Both the position numbers and the translations under genes were made by a program. Source: Lithospermum erythrorhizon (taxonomy: Eukaryota > Streptophyta > Magnoliopsida > Boraginales > Boraginaceae). Taken from it: 64,000 bases of DNA. The DNA is taken from assembly GCA_019722365.1 (NCBI GenBank), contig JADFUC010002331.1, positions 310,001-374,000 on the forward strand, in the 5' to 3' direction. Shown here one piece after another: positions 23,401 through 36,190 of this stretch (position 1 is the first letter of the stretch; each line of letters opens with the position of its first letter). Below the pieces are notes generated by a model that was not told the DNA's origin, made no database searches, and saw only the letters and a program-made list of their open reading frames with translations.

Positions 23401-26400
23401 AAACTATAGCCTCTATTTCACACACACTGATACACACATTGCATATAGCCTTTTCTTTATCAAGCATTAACTTTCAAGCATTTATGGTGCACTCTTTTGG
23501 CAAAAATATACATGAGAACCTTGAAAAAATTCTATAAAATGATGCAAATCTCTGGAGTTGTTTTAATCCAAAGTAAAATGAAAAAAAAAACTTATCTTCT
23601 GCATATAACTGTCCTTACTTAATGTGTAGCCTAATTCACATGTTTTCTAAATAAAATTTGATGATATAGACTATAGAGGATGGGCATGGTTGACATTATA
23701 TTGGTCCAGCGGTTACTTTTAATTGCAACTGGTCTTTTGTGTCACAAATCCTTTACATCTCCAGTTTCCATGCTTGAATGAGCTCCATGTAATTTTGATG
23801 TCATTGACTCAACTTTCCAATAGGTACCAATCTTGGAGCTTACGTGGTGAATACAGAGACAAGAACCGGAGAATATCTTTGTCGCTGTGAAAGTGATGTT
23901 TTATCAGTACAGGTTGATCTGTCGGTGAGTATGAAGATGTATTCTTGTTAGTAACAAATCTTTCAGATATTTGCATTTCATATATGGTGAAGGGAAAGAA
24001 ATGGATTAAATATGAAGTACTGGTTTATGATGCATGATAAGATGAATCTGCTTGACTGATCATTTAATATGTATGCTTGGAGCTCAAGGCTTGTTCATTT
24101 CAGGTCCATGATAAGGATGTATCTTATGAGATCATGAAGAAGTTCAATAAGATTGTCCCTCGACCAATAATACTATTGGTGTTCAGAAGATAGATTTTTG
24201 AGCATATGAACCACAGAATGGGCTGTTTTTATATATAATTATCTTGGGTTAGTTTAAATGAGCTGCAATCTTTCAAGAGAGGCTTGCTTTTGAGGACATT
24301 TAATAATGATCTACGATTAGTTTAACGAGATATTTTCAATTAAGCTGATAATTGATATATATACTTTTAATATAATGAAGTTTTTTGCTTTTACTTTTCT
24401 CTTTGAATATTGAGAAGGTTTAAGGTTAAAATATTACATTTATGTATCCAATATCAAAGTCAATATGGTAGTCCTTGTTAATGTGCAGTAGTTAATTTTC
24501 TTTCCTACTGATTGTTGTTGATAAAGGAGTTAATTTTATTGTTTCACAAGAAGATGACCTGCTGTGGTGGTGATGAAGGAGAATATATTTCTATGTACTC
24601 TAGAGGTGGTTCATGGCTTATTAATCTTGCCTAGTTTTTTTTATAATTGAATCTTTGTTTCCCAATTTCTTCCCCTTTACAAATAATAATAAGAGGTTAT
24701 CGTGAAGATTGTCAGGAGATTGAATGCTCCTGAGGGAAATTGTTGAAAGAACAATGAGTTAGCATGGCTTCATCATCTTAACATTCTGCTTTGTTTAGGG
24801 GAATGTAATATTATGTGGGCTGAGGAACGGAGCTATTCTGACGCTTGATACTCGCCAGAAACCTAGAGGTCATACTGCTAAGTTGACCAGCCATAAGGTT
24901 TCCTACCCCTTGCCAAAGCAAGCACACAGACCGGTTGGAAATTTCAGCAAACAGTGGTTCGAGGTATTGTTTGTCATGCATTTGATATGTTATGTAGTGT
25001 TTATGGGGGAGCTACTTGCCTTCCCTCTGTCATTTGTTTTATTGACTTCCTTTTCACATTGATATTTCTAAAGTCTGACAGGAGGGGTTCATATAGATTA
25101 ACATGCAATTAAGTTAAAGACTGGTTCAGCTGCTTGTCAGACCTGTGCTTATTCTGATGCATAATGTTGTTCAAAACTCTTAAGTAAAAATGATAGTTTA
25201 AGAGATGACTTCCTTTGCTAATATTGTATGTAAAACAGTACCGTGAATAAGAGAACTAAGATGCTGATCATACATGGCAGTCTACCATTTTCTTCTCCTA
25301 CCTGTGCTTTTATCTTAAAACTGTTTATCGAGATAAGAAATCATTGTTAGTGTGCAATACAGTTTTAAAACTTGAGTTCGCACCTATTGGAAATGATGAA
25401 TTTCAGTTTTCCGACTTGCTGAATGCAGGTCAAGGGAAACATAGTTCAGCGACATACAGTATTTTTGCCATCATCCGTATCTTGGTAAGCTTGTCTTTGA
25501 ACACCGATGAAGTTGCCTTCTCTTTTTCTTCCCTCTTAGTATTTCTTATGAACTGCCTTTGTGTTGATGTAGTTTGGCATCTCTGAAGCTCTATGATCAG
25601 TACTTCTGTGCAAGTTCAATGGATGGATCGGTCAGTAACTCACTATAAAGCCTTCAATTTTGTATTTTTTTGGTTTTCATTCAATGTCATAAATTTCATG
25701 TTCAGGCTCTATTATCGTTGCATAACACAGAATAAAAAGCATAATTTGATTTCTAAAGCATTTGCTCTGGGGACATTGTAAATTCTAGAACATAAATGTA
25801 AATGGATTTATAAATAATTTCAGTGGGGATGCCTTGTGGACCCTGATCTGTTGGTGATTCTGTGTTTCTTCACTACTATCTTCATTTGATTTTAATCTAA
25901 TACTATGGTTAACCTGCGGAACAGTTTCTTGGGGAATATTTTTTCTCTTCATTTGATCAACAGATACATGTACTTCATTTTCCTTATGCTTTATGGTGTC
26001 TGTATTTTGCTGGTGTGGTTGAAACTTGCATTCCTTACCGTTTTGTTGAAATCCGTGAATATGATCATTTTACAGGTAACATCCCTATGTAGTTGACAAG
26101 CTTAATGACAACTAACGTAGTTGCTAGAATGTTTGCCGTGCTAATTTGTTCATTACATCACAAGCACATACAATGCATGTGTAGAGTTAAATTCTTACTC
26201 AGGAAGCTTAAATTAGTAAGTCATCTATTCCACCATCTGGGGTTCAATTGCTACATATCAGTTATTGATTGTTGCAGTGAAATATATGGTTCGTGATTTG
26301 TCCTTTCGTTTCTCTTTGGTATTTATCCAAAAGAAAAGCAAAGAAATTAATAAAATAATCAATTTGTAACCATGCTTATTTATGGAGAAATTACCTTAGA

Positions 26401-28282
26401 GAAATTGTTGGATTCTCTTTCCTTGACATGTTTTTTTCTTACCGGAATATTTCTGCTGTCCTGAGGAGGTCTTTATTTCACTTGACTTCAATTTTTTATC
26501 AGGCAAACTTGTCATCCATGCACTTAACAGACAAATGCTTTCATCTTATACTGTGGGATATACAACATAGAAATCCTAATTTTATCAGTTTATGAAGTGT
26601 ATTTTGATTTGCTTATGTGTGAGAATAGTGGGAATAATAGCAACAATGATGTTAATGGTGGATGGTCTGTATTCTGGATTTCATATTCCTGCAGATCAAG
26701 CTTTATGATCATCGTCTGAGCCAGAGAGGGCCTGTGCAGACTTATGAGGGCAATGTAAATTCTCACACACGCATACAGTTTGGGATTGATCCAGCTGAAA
26801 GAATTTTAATTTCGGGTACTGGCAGTTTATACCTTAAATTTGCTTAAGTCTCCTATAAATAGTTTATATGCATTTAGTTTATTTGAAGATGAACGACTGT
26901 ACCAATTCCTAGCTGACATACTTGCCAGGTGGAGATGATTGCGATTTGCGGATCTGGAGTATCAAGTCTGGGGAGCTCCTCTTCGAAAATAGATTATCAA
27001 ATTCAGCACCCACGGTTGTTTCCTGGGAAAGAATTGATGGTATTTTATTGTTTTGTCAGTCCTCAACAATTTATGTATTACTAAAATTGTTAACGTGTGA
27101 CTTTCCCCCCTTGCTGCAATTTTACAATGTATGCCCATTCATTCTAACAATAATCGAAAAAGAAGCACAGAATAGTACTCACTCAAACGGTTGACGAAGA
27201 AGCCAACAAGTAACAAATGTTGGATCATATACATGATAAGTTTGTGCAGTGGAATTACATGGATCTTAGAATTGAAAGTTTACAACCGAATCAGTAGGAG
27301 TTTTCAGCTGCATGCATAGAGTCTAACTTTTAAGTAGCTATACTATGACTGTGTTGTAGACTTGTAGTTACCAAAAATAAAAGTTAACTTAAAATCGAAT
27401 ATGTTTGTTTTTATCCTCCCTAGACGGTCACATTTTACTTCTCTCAGCTTTTGCACCATGGGTGGGTGCATTTCAGTATTGTGATTGTAAAAACATTTAA
27501 TACAGTTCTTATATAATCTGTTTATGTGGTTCAGGATGAACTCATTGATTTTAATCCACTTATATCTCCATCAATTGGGTGAGAGAGCTGTCAGCCAGCA
27601 ACATTTATGGATTATTTAGAGTGCGTTGGTGAAGTCAGATACTGATTAGTTTATAACTTAGCTTCAGCTTAAAAGAGTAGAGATCTCTTCTGTATAAAAC
27701 AGGGGGAGTTTATAAGGTTAAAAAGGGACAAACATTAAAGAGGACCTAAGAAAGACTTCCAAGGGGATTCTTGTGAGTATTGGACTAGCAACCTTCCTGA
27801 AGATATAGAGGTGCGGACATAGGTTTATATATAATCAGCATTCAGCCTTCATCCCAACTTATCCCTTTGTGTTCTTCTGCATGAATCCTTGTTGGTCCTC
27901 AACCCCTCGGATAATCTTTTCTGTGACCATAACAATAATTGAGTAGTTGCAAAACAAGTACCAAGGGAATACCTTAACAATTTTTTATGCTCTGGTCTGG
28001 GAACTCTATTGTATTTCCCTGTTCCAAGTGCCGTTGTTCGTATGTTTATTGCATACATTAAAATTGGAGAACAGATCTGGTCTTTGTGGAAGTATAATTG
28101 ATATTTTCATGAAGTAATTTTTTGGCAAAATAAATCTGGCTTCAGTTCTGTAGGTACAAAATTGTTTTAACTTGGGTTTTTTACCAGAATCGCAGAAAAG
28201 TTGGCACAATGGCTGTAATGGGGCATGGATTGGATGTCGAGATGGACTTTTCTATGTCGATTATTCTTGGGCTCAAGTATAG
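20419..28282 (+). CDS. WD40-repeat protein, DCAF4-like (putative DDB1-CUL4 substrate receptor)
   Basis: Thirteen exons: 20419-20428, 20703-20824, 21238-21415, 21632-21762, 22023-22235, 23173-23327, 23824-23924, 24799-24963, 25429-25484, 25573-25630, 26695-26815, 26929-27039, 28188-28282 (TAG). The N-terminus MPQELPGFYYDEEKNRYFPI is the hallmark of DCAF4-type proteins, and WD-like blades follow (GSVYNLRLRGP, GAYVVNTETRTGEYLC, FCASSMDGS, GGDDCDLRIWSIKSGELLF). DCAF proteins use the WD40 propeller to dock substrates on DDB1-CUL4 ubiquitin ligases; substrates of plant DCAF4 are not known to me. All exon phases agree except exon 3, which is off by one base. Intron 6 appears to use a GC donor (G|GCAAGT at 23328). 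Total length would be ~500 residues. Confidence 0.85.
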
Positions 28283-29560
28283 TTGTGCGGCTTGATGGTT
28301 GATAGAGATGATGTAAGAAAGCTGTTGCATTATCTCTTGCATTTGAAAGTAAAGAGTTTCACAGCCCCAACGGATATTGTGGAATGCCTAGGTCTTGTTT
28401 ATGAGGTTTGTATGTGATGCTTGCATTGACTCATATTACTGGTATATCCTATTCCATGTTTGCTTCGGTGAATGAAGTACTGGAAACGAAGTTTTATCTG
28501 GTGCCTAACTTATTTTCGTTCAAGTCTTTTTACATTAGTAAGATCTTTGATAAATGCAGTTGTTTTTGCTAGCAAACTGTATGCTAAACAGCTAAAGTTC
28601 CTCATTTCCTTTGCTCTTTGAAGTGCTATTTCCAGACCATTTAGAAAGCTTCTGTTGTTTGGGATCTTGCAGGAGTACAAGGTAACCTTACAAGTTCAGT
28701 CAATGTTCTCTGAAATGAGATGCCAACCAATTTCGACATGCTTTATTCGGTCATTATATATGGGAATCTTTGCATTGCTTATTGATTAATCGACGCAAAG
28801 CGTTATGATAATCTTTAGTTGCTTTGTTACAGTCTTGTTATGAATGCAAAGTGCCTAGTTAGGGCTTGGCTTGTGCACTGCTCCTTGTCACTTGAGATAA
28901 TTTATTGCTTCTCCAAATCACCAAACCTATAATGTAAGGTGCAATAGCTAGAGACAGATTGTCTAACATGTTATGTCCAGTTAGCATTTTAGAAGAATTT
29001 AACATTTTTGGTATCAATATGAACATACAGTATTTATGAACCCTGTGACATGGATATGTTATCTATAATTGTTGCTTTTCTTAAGTAATCATTTCTAATG
29101 TGATTATAACTATTATGAAAGTAAAATGTAGTTAAAAATAACGAGGTAGATTATTATTATTATTACGTAAAAAAATGAAGTAGGTCTTTCAAATAAAAAC
29201 CGGATGAAGTAGAAGCGTATGGTTTATTTTGAAGACGATCGACATTCAGTTTTCACCAACTTTTTCGATGACTCAAATTATTACCTTACATATATTCTCC
29301 ATAGTCAGCATGCGTGTTTGTCATTTAAGGGATGTTTATTAAATCTATTACACTTAAATTTAATTAATTTAATACTTAATTTATTAAGTTTGTTTGTTAA
29401 TGGATTATTTTAACTACTTATCAAAATCTATAACAAAATTTTAAATTAAATTTTTTTTACTTATTTTTCTCCTCTTAAAAAAATTAGAAGTGATAAAAGT
29501 TCAAATTTACATACTTATCCTTTCATAATTTTCTTTACATTTCACTTAACATGTCATCAT
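28283..29560 (+). other. 3' flank of the DCAF4-like gene
   Basis: Immediately after the TAG comes likely 3' UTR, continuing the gene's moderate GC content. Intron-like signals near 28,400 (GAG|GTTTGTATG) and 28,676 (GATCTTGCAG) could mark a spliced 3' UTR. No further coding exon is apparent, and from about 29,100 the DNA becomes strongly AT-rich. Confidence 0.4.
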
Positions 29561-29565
29561 TATTA

Positions 29566-29885
29566 TTATTACATAATAGTAATAATAATAATAATAAAAA
29601 TAAAAATAATAATATTAATAATAATAAAATAAAAATAAAATAATAATAATATTAATAAAAATAAAAATAAATATAATAATAAAAATGATAATAATATTAT
29701 TAATAAAATATAAATAAATAATAAAAACAAAAATAATTATAATAAAATAAAATAATAATACTAAATATATAATAATAAGAATAATAATATTAATATTAAT
29801 AATAACAAAATAAAAATAATAATAATAATAATAATAAAAATAATAAATATCAATAGTAATAATAATAAATAAAATAATTAATAAT
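29566..29885. repeat. AAT-rich microsatellite block
   Basis: About 320 bp composed almost only of A and T in runs of AAT, AATA and AAAAT, with occasional interruptions. It starts with TCATTATTATTATTAC and changes into (AATAAT)n within the first 20 bp, forming a potential inverted structure at its left edge (TTATTATTAT versus ATAATAATAA). Confidence 0.85.
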
Positions 29886-30667
29886 ATATTTTAGTAATCA
29901 TATTTATTCTATTCATATTAATAATATTTATAATTTATTTATCTATTGCAGATTATTTATTTAATACATGATGTACGAATAAATGAAATAAAGTGTAAGA
30001 AAGTCATTTCAATATAACCTGATTCTAAGATTTTTCTTTTCAACTATTATCAAACAACCAAATATTATCAAGATTTGGGATTCGCTTATAATTCAGCTTC
30101 AATCATCATTCAATTTCAATCATTTGGGCCAAACTTCGCTAAATTTAACAAACAAGTCCTAAATTTCAAATTCATTTCATTGTTTTTTTTTCTTCATCAT
30201 CATAATACTATCATTGCATTTTTATTTTCTACTACATGTCAAAATTTCTTTTCATGTGCAGTGTCAGTGTGTATGTGTAGATGTTGAGTCATCAAACTTC
30301 CTCTCATGTTTACATAACCAAAAAAGAATTCCCCCTCTCTCCCCCCAGTAGTAGGCAATAGCCCAAAGAGAAAGAGGTGAAACAAAATAAAACAAGAAAA
30401 TCTCAGATGGTTTGTCAATCAACCTGTTCATGGCTTTTCCCTCACATTTTCTTGATAGAAAGAATCAGAAAATCAATTTGAATTGAGAAGTCATTAATTC
30501 CTGATGAATATCTAGATTTTTAGAGGTAGACTATTACCTAATTAAGCATTGTCTACCTAAATGCCTAACTCGTCACTTTGACCTAAATTTTCTTGTTCCC
30601 TCTATAATATACTATGCTTTTCTTTTACTTTTTTGATGTATGCAAGTATGCAACTATATATGTTATT

Positions 30668-30934
30668 TACTTCGTCCAATTTACTTGTGTAATTAAATTG
30701 GTTATGGATGTAAAAAATATTTTATTAAGGAATTGAATAATATTATTAATATATCCTAAAAATATAATTTTATCAAAAAATATTTTAATTTATTTAAAAA
30801 ATAAAAAGTACTTTATTAAGAGATAAAAGTATAAAGATCTAGATAAACTTGTATTGAAATCTTATATGATCAAATAAAAGTGAAAGGAAAAATTTTAGTA
30901 CATGATTAACTAAATTGGAACGGAACGGAGTGAA
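30668..30934. mobile_element. Stowaway-like MITE
   Basis: The left end ACTTCGTCCAATTTACTTG and the right end TAAATTGGAACGGAACGGAG are inverted copies apart from a small insertion (ACTCCGTTCCGTTCCAATTTA when the right end is reversed). The ~267 bp between them is AT-rich and non-coding. Confidence 0.6.
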
Positions 30935-31575
30935 TATTATTCTTAATTCTAACTAACACTCTAGATTTGTAATGTGAGCATTATCATTTGTTTGATATTA
31001 TCATAATAGGAAATTCATATTTTGGTTATATAAAATTAGCAAATCAATGAATTGGAGGGGACAAATGTACTGCTGTTTTACCCTGAAGCAACTTGCAATA
31101 TAAAGTTAAGAAAGTTACCATAACTTTTCCGCACATTTTTTGCAATATGGTCTTATCCTACGCAATAATAATATACAGTGTATTTAAGTATATTCTGATC
31201 TAACATGATATTGGATATTTATTTATTTCAATTTAATTTAATTACTCGTAGTCTATCGACTTAAGAGATCCTGGCCCTGCCTCTCATTCAAATAAGTGCC
31301 TCAGCCTTGCAAAGGAGTATATTATACATACTTCCTCGGCCAGGCACCCATCATATGAGATTTTCAATGCTAGCGTACTCTTTCCACACTTAATTTGGGA
31401 TTTCTAAAGAATTACGCCATTTCTACAAGTAAATATCCGCATCGAAGCATGGTTGCTCCCATTCATAAATTTTATAATTTAATTAACGTCTCGATATCAT
31501 ATGACTCAAGTAACTTTTATCGTTGTATAAAAATATTTAATTTAATTGAAATGTTTGTTTCAATGAAATAATTAA

Positions 31576-31827
31576 TATTTCCTCCATTTTTTAATGGTGG
31601 TTTTAAATGTTAAATTTGTTTTAATAGTTGCTTAGCATAATAAATATCATTTTTACATTTTCAATGTATTTTTTGATTACTTTTTCTTTTTAAATTAACA
31701 ATCAACCAATTATATTGTTTCAATTGATTGTTATTTTATATTTTTAATATATTTTTTGATTGCTTTTTATTTTTCTTAATTTATGTACAAATAATTAAAA
31801 CGACAACTAAAAAAGTGGAGGGAGTAT
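31576..31827. mobile_element. Stowaway-like MITE
   Basis: Terminal inverted repeats TTTCCTCCATTTTTTAATGG and, at the other end, AAAAAAGTGGAGGGAGTA frame 252 bp of AT-rich DNA with inner matches (GGTTTT / AAAACGAC). TA-rich DNA flanks both ends. Confidence 0.65.
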
Positions 31828-32344
31828 ATTTTTGTAGCAATCATATGTTTTTATAATTAGCGAGTCTTTATTACACAGCAAACATGTGTATGTCAAATTT
31901 TAGAACACCATACAAAGTTATTTATTTGAATATTTTAATTTTGGATCATAATTGAATGTAGTGTAGTACAACGTACATTTCTAGGCCATGGCCCCTCTTA
32001 ATTTGTGGAAATGTTGTTTCCTACCCTAGCTATAATCTTCTTTAAATATTTGGTCTCCTTAAAAGCTTTTTGTTTCTAAACGCATTCTCTATCCCATAAA
32101 GATTATTTAATTCTCACTTTGCTATACCTCACACTTCGACTTTATATATTTTGTTGTGATTGTACTCTATCCCTTTATCTAAGGTTACTTCTTCCTAAAA
32201 TAGAAATTCATTTTTAAGGTTTCATTTTACCAAATTGCAGTTAAAAGTTTATGAAAATTATGCTCATGGTATTTAATTCAAATATTTATTAAACTTTGTA
32301 CAAAAAAGTAAATGGTCTTTAGAAAAAGTGGACGAGAGAAAGAT

Positions 32345-32507
32345 AATACTCTATTTAAAATCAGATATTAAAAAATATATTCTCAAATTATTTTTATTGA
32401 TATATTTTTTATAAAATATTATACAATACAAATAAATATATTTACAATAAAGCCAAAATTACAACTATAAAAAAGTTTTTAATAATCTTTCGGATTGAGG
32501 GAGTATT
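32345..32507. mobile_element. Stowaway-like MITE fragment
   Basis: The right end TTCGGATTGAGGGAGTA and the interior (ATATTATACAATACAAATAA, then AACTATAAAAAAG) match the fragment in the 3' UTR of the SUO-like gene. The left terminus (ATACTCTATTTAAAATCAG) is degenerate. Confidence 0.5.
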
Positions 32508-33100
32508 ATTTTATTTGATCATATATACAAATTTCAACGATAACATTCTTAATGTGTTAACGCTCATTTAAACGACAAGAGAGATTAAATAAGACGCAAC
32601 CTAATACGGGCTGTTGAATTCACTGATGCGGCGCAAAGCACTATCTACTCTTTCTCGTTATATGTAAGACAACTATTTAGGGCTCCACTTTTGAGATATA
32701 CATATAATGTGGTTAAGTTTATCAGTTAAATTGAGATTTACATATAATGTAACCCATTGATTCTCGAATTCTAGGTTCAATAAAATATGGATATTCTCTC
32801 ACTCTGCATGTTGTACAAATAATAATTCATGAGGTATTATCTGCATGTACCAATGGGACATATATTTGTACCATAAAAATTAAAGGTGTACCATGTAATG
32901 AGACATTTGTGCAGTTGTTGAAGCTCCCACGTCTACAGTGATCGTCGTTTTACATTTGTATGAGCACATTGTGATGAAAGATTATAATCAAACAGACATT
33001 AGCCAAATGAAGTGCATGTGTAGAATGGTCCCCTTATTATAATGTCAGAATTGAATGAATGGATGATTCTTATGATTTTGAACTCAATTTTTCATCTTGG

Positions 33101-33115
33101 TCCCCCCCCCCCCCC
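33101..33115. repeat. Poly-C homopolymer
   Basis: An uninterrupted run of about 14 C (TTGGT, then the C run, then TTAATTG). This is unusual in such AT-rich DNA and prone to length error in sequencing. Confidence 0.85.
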
Positions 33116-34203
33116 TTAATTGATTGTTTTTCATGATCGTCAAAGCCTACCAGAAGAGAAGTTATGTGAGTACCAAAATGATTAGTGTACTAATGAGCAT
33201 AAGTTATGTGGAGTACCAAAATGATTAGTGTACTAATGAGCATATTAAGCATAGGTTAATTGGAATCTATTGTTTGTTTGGTAAAAAAGTTGGCATTGTA
33301 TTCTAAGTAATGTGTTATCTTATGGTGTTAGAATGAGCGGACTAAACTCATTGTAAGTACATAAAGTCGTGATGTTGTTCCCAAATTGATTACCATAATA
33401 CCAATGTTAAGTCAATTTAAATACCAAATGGTAGGCACAAGACTAGGATAAATCAAATTGATGGTAACAAATCTTACAACTAATGAAGTGTGGTTAACAT
33501 CTTTGGTGTGCGAAATATCACTATCAAGTTGCAATTTCAACAAACTATTTTTTATTGGGATCTTGAGATAGTTTGCTCATTTGATGTAGTGGGATGTTGA
33601 AATAGTTTGCTCTTGGTAATGATAAAAAAGTCAGATTGATACTCACCAAACACAGGGAAAGTTTCTGTGTTAAATTCTATTGTCAAAATAACACTCATTA
33701 AAAGTCTCAATAATATTTATTGCAATCAAGTAGTCTATATCATCATTTCAAGTATCAACCTACAATCAAAAGTAGTCAATACCATTTCCACTAGCAGAGG
33801 TTCCAAAGTTAACTCTATAAACTTTGTTCTCAATATTAAGTCCACTACTCAAATTCCAATAGTTAAAAAATGAGTGAATTAGCTTCCACCTAAGAGTATG
33901 GGAGAAAGTGAGCTAGTATTAAATGATATGTATACAGATGAAGTAAATCTTGTGAACACAATTCAAAACTCCTCACCAAAATTATTAGAATAGTATATTT
34001 CACTATATTATTATTGTTATAGTACATCTATGTCATTATATAAATACCATAGATTAAAGAAAACAGTAAAGGTACATATTGTCACAAAATTCCACAATTC
34101 ATCTACAGATTTATGCCAAGGCTCACATGTAGAGCACCCCACAGATCATAGAAATTCATGCATGCAACACCCCCCTAATTATACCCCTGATGTTTACTCA
34201 CAT

Positions 34204-36190
34204 TTACATGATTGAACATGCATTGGGATTCTCATCACTGAAGATCTGAGGAGGGTAGTCTTGAACATGTATCTGAGGATAATATTGTTGTTGGAAGTGC
34301 TGTGGGTGGTAATGGTAGAACTCATTCTTCTTCAACTCCATTTGTGGTGGTGGTGGTTGAGTCGTCTCAACTTTATTCGCTTCTCCTCCATCTCCGCCAC
34401 CTTCTTTCTTGCCCTTTTCCCCTTCCGCTCCACCTTTTACAGCCTCTTTTTCGGCTCCCTCCTCTTTCTTCTCCTCAGCATTCTCTTTAGGTTTCTCCTC
34501 TTCCTTCTTCTCTGGTTCAACCTTCACAATTGCAGCTTGTTTTCCGGTCCTTTTGCGTATGAATTCAACCAATTTTGGAGGATCAAATGCACCTTTCACA
34601 GTCACTTGAGAACTCTTCAGATCCGCCTCGGCACTCTCAACACCTACATCATTAACACAATAAGATCCACATTCCAAGAAAATAATTATAAAAGCATCAA
34701 GCTCACATTACGACATTGGCGTTTCAGGAACCCAGACATCATTTTGGGACAATCATCTCATCTACTAACGTTGAAGGTCTCATATACCACATTATGATTC
34801 ATGCAAAACATTTAATGCTCACTCTAAATCGACACTTTACCAGTCAAAAGCGTTCCCCAATTGCACTCTATTATTGCAATTGAGAGAATCAATAAGTGTA
34901 CCTCAAAAAAACAACCTTGGTGGCAATCACATGTCAAAAAGGATCTTTGGTCTATGTGATACTCTGGAAGATTTGGCTTATTAGATTTGATTTCTAAAGA
35001 GAGGACTTCACATAATCATTTTGGCTTCAAATTGATATAATTCAATAAAATCTTGAATATATTATTCCAGTAATCCAGTTAGAGAATGTAAAGATTGCAA
35101 AATAGTTGAGAATATGGAATCTAGAGGCTCACAATATGGAGATCCTAAATGACAAAGAACTAAAGAACTGTTTTAAATCTCCTGGTGGAGGTATAAGCCC
35201 AACTAAGCGCGATGGCTCTTCCTCTGAAGCCTCTCAACAACCTTCAATGGATCTGCTTTCTCACCCTTCACAATCACCTTGTGACTCTTGCAATCAGTCA
35301 AAACATTTTCAACACCTACAAATTTCACAATAAAGTAAAAGTAGGGATAATTAAGACACACAAAATATTTACTTAATGTTAAGTACACCAATTCAAAAAC
35401 AAATGAAATAAATGCATAAAATGACATATTTACATAAAAAATCAAATTTTGGAGAAAGAGAAGAACCCCCATATAACATATTCATATACCATGTTGAAAA
35501 TTTCAATGATATGTGAAATGAAACCATAAAAAAACCAATATTTGATGAAAAAATACAACCCCACATAACATATTCACATACCATGTTGAAATGTTCCTTG
35601 ATAGGTGAAATGAAACCATAAAAATAAGATCTTCACCATTACAACTCCATTTTTCATGAAAAAATATGACGCCACATAAAATATTCACATACCATATTGA
35701 AATTTCCAATAGTAGATGAACCAAAACCATAAAAATTATATATTTACCTTCAAAACCTCTAAGACTTTTGCGGACTTTTTTAGCACAACCTTCACAATGC
35801 ATGTAAATTTTCAGTACAATTTCTTGAGGTGGTGGTGGTGGTGCTGCTGCTTCCTTAGCAGAATCATCAGCTTTCTTTTCCTCTTTCTTTGCATCAGTTT
35901 GCTTTTCTGGTTCAGCTTTTGATGCTTCATCTTTCTTTACCTCAACCTCAACTTTTTTATGCTCCTCTGCTTTTTTTGGTTCCTGAAGAAAACACAATCA
36001 ACAAATTAATTCAGAACTAGTACTATGTTTATTTTGCTAGTTGAACTAAATAAACAATTCACAACTTAATTCAGAACTAATTAATGCAGAACAAATTGAT
36101 TCAGAACTAGTACTACTATTTTTATTTTAGTTGTTAAATAAAAATGAGTAAAAAGAGATTAGAGTAGAAGAGATGCATGACCTCTCCCAT
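34204..36190 (-). pseudogene. HIPP (heavy-metal-associated isoprenylated plant protein), second HMA domain broken
   Basis: Exons on the minus strand: 36190-36182 (MGE), 35982-35748, 35315 to about 35200, and 34643-34204. The first HMA domain is split by an intron: EIVLKIYMHCEGCAKKVRKS, then VENVLTDCKSHKVIVKGEKAD. Exon 3 then loses its frame after QRKSHR (in-frame TAG); a shifted frame resumes LVGLIPPPGD. In related two-domain HIPPs this exon continues into a second HMA start with another MHCEAC motif, and no such motif exists between 34,644 and 35,200 on this strand. The final exon has the back half of HMA2 (GVESAEADLKSSQVTVKGAF), a Lys/Glu-rich linker, a His/Tyr/Gln tail and the prenylation box CSIM. 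HIPPs bind metals through CxxC and attach to membranes by farnesylation. Either the gene is damaged or the assembly lost part of exon 3. Confidence 0.8.
35395..35735. repeat. Intronic minisatellite in the HIPP gene
   Basis: Three to four units with the shared core TATTCACATACCATGTTGAA, followed by GATAGGTGAAATGAAACCAT and GATGAAAAAATA-type sequence, recur about every 95-120 bp at roughly 35,478, 35,571 and 35,683. They lie in the intron that splits the first HMA domain. Confidence 0.8.

Larger units (their letters stand above)
29886..34203. other. Intergenic region, mostly MITE remnants and AT-rich DNA
   Basis: I see no protein-coding gene. The stretch holds three recognisable Stowaway-type elements or ends (listed separately), a poly-C tract at about 33,100, and a 44 bp direct duplication at 33,160-33,245 (GAGTACCAAAATGATTAGTG in both copies). 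A short open frame at 33,667-33,873 has no family features. Confidence 0.55.

Noticed and set aside
34261..34797. 178-codon open frame on the plus strand over the HIPP last exon
   Set aside because: It is antisense to the Lys/Glu-rich linker of the HIPP protein, which creates long Leu/Phe/Ser-rich frames on the opposite strand.
35716..35922. 68-codon plus-strand frame in HIPP exon 2
   Set aside because: Shadow of the Lys/Glu and Pro-rich coding strand; no family features.
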